Positions 60,413-64,000 of a stretch of DNA of 64,000 bases are shown piece after piece. Origin of the DNA: Gammaproteobacteria bacterium. GTDB lineage: Bacteria > Pseudomonadota > Gammaproteobacteria > Steroidobacterales > Steroidobacteraceae. The DNA is taken from the NCBI GenBank assembly GCA_021773365.1, contig JAJFKF010000150.1, positions 1 to 64,000 of the forward strand, written 5' to 3'. The position numbers were made by a program, and so were the translations under genes. The notes below the pieces were generated by a model. It ran no database searches and was not told the origin of the DNA. It saw nothing but the letters and a program-made list of their open reading frames with translations. How positions within the stretch are numbered: the stretch's first letter is position 1; each line of letters begins with the position of its first letter.

Positions 60413-61425
60413 GCCGGCCTGCGGTCACCCTGATCGGCGCGCCCACGGATGTGGGCAGCAGCACGCGTGGTTCCTCCATGGGTCCGGAGGCCCTGCGGGT
60501 GGCCGGGCTGCCTGCGGCCCTGGCGAAAATGGGATTTGCAGTCACCGATCGTGGTGATCTGAGGGGACCCTCCAATCCATGGCAGCCGCCGCGTGAGGGT
60601 TATCGTCATCTGCCGGAAGTCATCGACTGGAATCGCAGCGTACATGAAGCCGTGTACGAGACCCTGCAGCAGGAGCGGATGCCGGTGCTGCTGGGCGGCG
60701 ATCACAGCCTGAGTATCGGTTCGATCAGCGCGGTGGCGCGCCACTGTCGCGAACAGGATCGCAAGCTGCGGGTGCTGTGGCTCGATGCGCACGCGGATTT
60801 CAACACCAGTTGTCTGTCACCCAGCGGCAACCTCCACGGCATGCCCGTGGCCTGCCTGTGCGGCTTCGGTCCGGCGGAACTGGTGGCGCTGGGCGGTCAG
60901 TCACCCGCCATCAGGCCCGAGTGGATACGCCAGGTGGGCATTCGCAGTGTCGATGCCGGCGAGCAGGCCTTCGTGCACGAGCAGGGATTGCCGGTGTTCG
61001 ACATGCGCTTCCTCGACGAGCGGGGCATGCGCGCCACCATGGAGAAGGCTCTCGCCCTTCTCGATGCCGACACGCACCTGCATGTGAGTTTCGACGTGGA
61101 CTTTCTCGACCCGCACATCGCGCCCGGCGTCGGCACCACCGTGGCTGGCGGACCGTCCTATCGTGAAGCGCAACTGTGCATGGAGATGATCGCCGATACC
61201 GGCCGCATGCGTTCACTGGACATCATGGAGCTGAATCCGGCGCTGGATACCCGCAACCGCACCGCCGAAGTCGCTGTCGACCTGGTGCAGTCGCTGTTCG
61301 GCAAGAGCACGCTGGCGAGGGCGAGAGGCGAAGAGACGGGTCGCCCCGGCGGGGCACATCGTGAAATGGTGGGCGGCGCCGGGATCGAACCAGTGACGCC
61401 CACCAGTTTCGGAAGCGGCGCTTAG
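60409..61425 (+). CDS. rocF: Arginase
   Basis: The 338-residue protein carries the manganese ligands in LLGGDHSLSIGSISAVARHC (about residue 95), VLWLDAHADFNT (about 126) and VSFDVDFLDPHIAPGVGT (about 230). Typical arginases are about 300 residues and end soon after VAVDLVQSLFGKSTL. The last about 35 residues (GGAHREMVGGAGIEPVTPTS) read antisense through a tRNA-like 3' fragment and look like a spurious run-on, so the native stop was probably lost. It is coupled to the cyclodeaminase gene. Confidence 0.93.
   Translation: MSRPAVTLIGAPTDVGSSTRGSSMGPEALRVAGLPAALAKMGFAVTDRGDLRGPSNPWQPPREGYRHLPEVIDWNRSVHEAVYETLQQERMPVLLGGDHSLSIGSISAVARHCREQDRKLRVLWLDAHADFNTSCLSPSGNLHGMPVACLCGFGPAELVALGGQSPAIRPEWIRQVGIRSVDAGEQAFVHEQGLPVFDMRFLDERGMRATMEKALALLDADTHLHVSFDVDFLDPHIAPGVGTTVAGGPSYREAQLCMEMIADTGRMRSLDIMELNPALDTRNRTAEVAVDLVQSLFGKSTLARARGEETGRPGGAHREMVGGAGIEPVTPTSFGSGA
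61367..61394 (-). other. tRNA-like 3' fragment (T-arm and CCA acceptor end)
   Basis: On the minus strand, ACTGG-TTCGATC-CCGGC (a T-arm with one imperfect pair) is followed by GCCGCCC-A-CCA, the exact spacing of a tRNA 3' end. No matching 5' half (GGGCGGC) or sound anticodon arm is found upstream on that strand. It may mark an old attachment site or a tRNA pseudogene, and it lies inside the arginase reading frame. Confidence 0.5.
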
Positions 61426-61535
61426 GAACGCGGAAGTCGCAGATTCAGAACCCGTCACGGCTGGGCGAAGGGTGGCAGCCAGACCAGGCCGGGACCGTGT
61501 TGATGGATGGTCAGCGCGGTGCCCGGCCAACACCA

Positions 61536-62711
61536 TTACTGCTGCAGCAGCCGCTCGATCTGCGGCACCAGCTTCTCGGCGCGCGCTTCGATAGTCACCA
61601 GCAGTCCGCGCCTGTTGAACAGAAACATCGCCGGAATGCCGACGACGCCGTACTGCTCGGCAAGGCGGTTGGTATCGTTCTCCGCATCGAAGTACTGCGG
61701 CCAGGGCAGTCCATTACTGCTCACATAGTCCACCAGCTTCTGGCGGTCGTTCTTGCGATCCAGTGAGATCGCCACCACTTCAAGACCTTGATCGTGATAC
61801 CTGTTATAGACCTGCAGTACCTTGGGCATCTGCACCCTGCACGGACCGCACCAGGTCGCCCAGAATTCCAGCAGCACGACTTTTCCGCGCAGTCTGGCCA
61901 GGTCCACCTCACGCCCGTCCACGGCGGTAAATGCCAGCTCGACAGGTTCCTCGCGCAGCGCTTCGACAGCCAGTTCACCTTCGGCCCACTTTGCGATATC
62001 GGCAACCCGGTCCTGCGTGGTTGCTTCCAGATATGCCACTACGGCATCGGGCCTCAGCCGCCGTAAACGAGACAAATACGTCCATTCATTGGCGCTGTTC
62101 TGGCTCGCATCAGGAAACTTCTGGCGCACAACGTAGATTCGACGCCGGAACTCCGCCATCGACGCCGTAACCCGCTGTTCATCGCCGTCATCTATTGCGC
62201 GGCGGGAAACGCCCACCCAGCGACGGTACGCCGCTTCGCGCTGCTGCGCGGAGGCGCCCGGCGCATCCCGCATCTGCTCTGCCAGTGCATCGATCCGCTC
62301 CTCCCAGGCCCGCTCGGCGGCTTCGTCATGGATTGCCGCTTCCCAGCCCTCGGTTTGCACCGCACCGATTTCCCTGTAAATCGGACGGTACAGGTTCATC
62401 AGCCCGGCTACTGCCTCCCAACGGCGAGAGTCTGCGGGGTAACGCTCGATAAAAGTGATCAGCGCATCAGCAATGGCCGCTGAACGCGCGGCGTTACCCT
62501 CGAAATACTCCTTCGTAGGCACCGCATTCATGTTCACGACCTTCAGTTCTGGCTCGGGAACCTCCTGCAGCTTGACAACGCGATTCCACAGTTGCGCGGC
62601 GGACTCAGGCGCTGCCGCCTGAGCCGCCGCGGATACCTGCAGCATCGCCGCCAGACCCAGGACAAACCATCCATCTGCCATGCGATACTTCCTGGTGGCC
62701 CCAGGGCTCAT
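61536..62711 (-). CDS. Exported TlpA-like thioredoxin-fold protein with long N-terminal domain
   Basis: The 391-residue protein has a signal peptide (RKYRMADGWFVLGLAAMLQV, cleavage near AQA-AAP). Residues about 35-255 form a helical domain of unknown role (LWNRVVKLQEVPEPELKVVN). The C-terminal domain is TlpA-like: REVDLARLRGKVVLLEFWAT, then the WCGPC active site and VYNRYHDQGLEVVAISLDRK. ATG 62711 overlaps the receptor stop as ATGA and supplies a positively charged n-region; ATG 62681 with AGGAAG upstream is an alternative. Coupled to the TonB receptor gene. Confidence 0.88.
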   Translation of the reverse strand: MSPGATRKYRMADGWFVLGLAAMLQVSAAAQAAAPESAAQLWNRVVKLQEVPEPELKVVNMNAVPTKEYFEGNAARSAAIADALITFIERYPADSRRWEAVAGLMNLYRPIYREIGAVQTEGWEAAIHDEAAERAWEERIDALAEQMRDAPGASAQQREAAYRRWVGVSRRAIDDGDEQRVTASMAEFRRRIYVVRQKFPDASQNSANEWTYLSRLRRLRPDAVVAYLEATTQDRVADIAKWAEGELAVEALREEPVELAFTAVDGREVDLARLRGKVVLLEFWATWCGPCRVQMPKVLQVYNRYHDQGLEVVAISLDRKNDRQKLVDYVSSNGLPWPQYFDAENDTNRLAEQYGVVGIPAMFLFNRRGLLVTIEARAEKLVPQIERLLQQ

Positions 62712-64000
62712 TCAAACGACTTCTTGAATTGCAGATACACATAGCGCTGCCGTGGATCCACAAAAGGACTGGCGAAGCCGCGAATGTAGTCTGTCCACAG
62801 CGCCGGCATGGTGTCGAAAACATTCAACGCGCCAACCGTCCAACGGGTACCACCCAACCAATCCCGCAGCCCCCCGGTACCGGCCGCCGTTTCCGGCAGC
62901 CTGTACTCGAACTGCAGATCCGTAGTCCATTGGCCTTCGATCGAATCGCCATCGATGCCCGAGCCGCCAGGATTGCGCGCTGTGGCTGTGGTGGTACGGC
63001 TTTCGAACGAACTGGTGTAGTTGCCGGTCAGACTGACGCTCAGGCCGGCACGGCTCCACAGGGCCGTGGCGCTGGCCCGCCGCTCCAGCGGAAAACTACT
63101 GGTAAAGCCCGCCAGTCCCAGTTTGTCGACCTGCGCCCCGCCCGGCTGGGCCTGCGTGAAGTGCCGCTTGGTCCAGGTCCCGCTGGACATCAGTGTCAGC
63201 CGGCCCCACTGCTGTTGCGGAAAGTCGTAGCGCAGGTTCACGTCTATCCCATCGGAGAACAATCTGGCGATGTTGACCTGTATGTTGTTGAACGCCTGCA
63301 CCGGTCCCGGCCGCCCCGCGGCCAGATCCTCGACGCTCGGCTCAGCGCGTACGACCAGCCGCGGGAAATTCACAATGGCGTCGGTCAAGCTGATGTAGGA
63401 GACAACTACCCGTTTGTCATATCTGAAATAGCTGGCGTTCAGCATCAGACCAGGTATGGCACGCGGCGTAAGAATGACGCCCGCATCCCAGGTCTTGGCA
63501 GTTTCGGCCTCCAGGTCGGGGTTTCCGCCGCCATACACGATGTAGGTATCGGGATTGGTTGTTCCTGGCCGCAGAGCGTCAACATAGCTGGCGCCACTGG
63601 CTATATGTGTAGATTGCGGCGCGGACAGACTGCTCACGGTCGGCGGCTGGAACCCTTCCGCCCAGGACGCGCGCAGCGCAACGTCCGGTGTAAGGCCCAG
63701 CTTTACCGCAAACAAAGGCGGTTGCGCGGCCTTGAAGTCATCATAGTCTTCATACCGGAAGCCCGCCGAGACATCCAGCGAATACAGACCGGGCCGGCGA
63801 TTGTCCGCACCGACAAGGGGCAACGTAACCTCCGCATATGCGGCGGTAACCTCACGGGTGGTTTCGCTGTTGCCTTGGCCGGTGAGCAGGGGACCTACAC
63901 CACCAGGCAGGAACAGGTACTCGCCGATGCGCGGAATCCTGTCACCGATCAGAAACTGCTCGCGTCGCCACTCCGCACCCACCGAGAACTTGGCCGGACC
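62708..64000 (-). CDS. TonB-dependent receptor, C-terminal part (start beyond window)
   Basis: At least 431 residues of outer-membrane barrel run in from the right edge. Diagnostic parts are EGFQPPTVSSLSAPQS (the conserved SxGFRAPS-like barrel motif), YVVYGGGNPDLEAETAKTWD-like segment NPDLEAETAKTWDAGVILTP, and the end RYVYLQFKKSFE with terminal aromatic signature. Plug and any STN domain lie outside. The thioredoxin-like gene follows with a four-base overlap. Confidence 0.92.
   Translation of the reverse strand, partial: GPAKFSVGAEWRREQFLIGDRIPRIGEYLFLPGGVGPLLTGQGNSETTREVTAAYAEVTLPLVGADNRRPGLYSLDVSAGFRYEDYDDFKAAQPPLFAVKLGLTPDVALRASWAEGFQPPTVSSLSAPQSTHIASGASYVDALRPGTTNPDTYIVYGGGNPDLEAETAKTWDAGVILTPRAIPGLMLNASYFRYDKRVVVSYISLTDAIVNFPRLVVRAEPSVEDLAAGRPGPVQAFNNIQVNIARLFSDGIDVNLRYDFPQQQWGRLTLMSSGTWTKRHFTQAQPGGAQVDKLGLAGFTSSFPLERRASATALWSRAGLSVSLTGNYTSSFESRTTTATARNPGGSGIDGDSIEGQWTTDLQFEYRLPETAAGTGGLRDWLGGTRWTVGALNVFDTMPALWTDYIRGFASPFVDPRQRYVYLQFKKSFE

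Noticed and set aside
1-64000. CRISPR arrays, rRNA operons, complete tRNAs, insertion-sequence transposases
   Set aside because: Looked for regular repeat-spacer patterns, cloverleaf-like sequences and DDE/HUH transposase motifs; none was found apart from the tRNA 3' fragment at 61367-61394.

Overview
This is a high-GC chromosomal window from a proteobacterium. The best guess is a gammaproteobacterium of the Steroidobacterales/Xanthomonadales type; this is inferred from the density of FecI/FecR/STN-TonB receptor sets and exported hydrolases, since no rRNA or intact tRNA marker is present.

Left edge (1-9.8 kb): a very large periplasmic TPR protein runs off the left end. Behind it lies the stop-interrupted C-terminal stub of a BatA-like membrane protein. 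Next come a TonB-dependent receptor with an STN domain and its FecR anti-sigma and FecI sigma genes, all on the minus strand. Two near-identical promoter-like elements flank this fecIR pair and face outward. The right one points into an accessory island.

Accessory island (about 9.8-21.2 kb): FlhD-like (frameshifted) and FlhC-like regulators, a 59-aa CsrA too short for ordinary ORF calling, a coupled small membrane protein and an XRE regulator resemble the control region of an integrative element. The cargo looks like anti-phage defence: a tight HerA ATPase / NurA nuclease / DNA methyltransferase operon, AlpA-type regulators, a TIGR04141/DUF6119-family protein and an uncharacterised coiled-coil protein. 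No integrase, relaxase or conjugation gene is visible.

Scavenging/detoxification locus (21.3-38.1 kb): fecI-fecR-TonB receptor, then two erythromycin-esterase-like lipoproteins, an NhaC-like antiporter, a class-V PLP enzyme, an unknown exported protein, an exported amidohydrolase, an M28 peptidase and a D-threonine-aldolase/D-serine-dehydratase-like enzyme. All are on one strand, which suggests uptake and breakdown of one peptide- or macrolide-like family of compounds.

Gene graveyard and resistance (36.6-42.4 kb): scraps of MscS, FecR (two), a redoxin and LysE, followed by an intact HigBA toxin-antitoxin pair and a class D beta-lactamase with an unusual N-terminal extension.

Right half (42.6-64 kb): a third fecIR set with a divergent TonB receptor and a DUF6624-like protein. 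After that the content looks like ordinary chromosome: LysE exporter, lipoprotein, PqqB-like metallo-hydrolase, prmA, queC-queE, AGCS symporter, YtcJ-like amidohydrolase, peroxiredoxin, AraC regulator with a CMD protein, and an Lrp regulator divergent from ornithine cyclodeaminase and arginase. The right end holds a TlpA-like protein and the C-terminal part of a fourth TonB receptor. A 126-bp palindromic element lies downstream of prmA and a tRNA-like 3' fragment lies at the end of the arginase gene.
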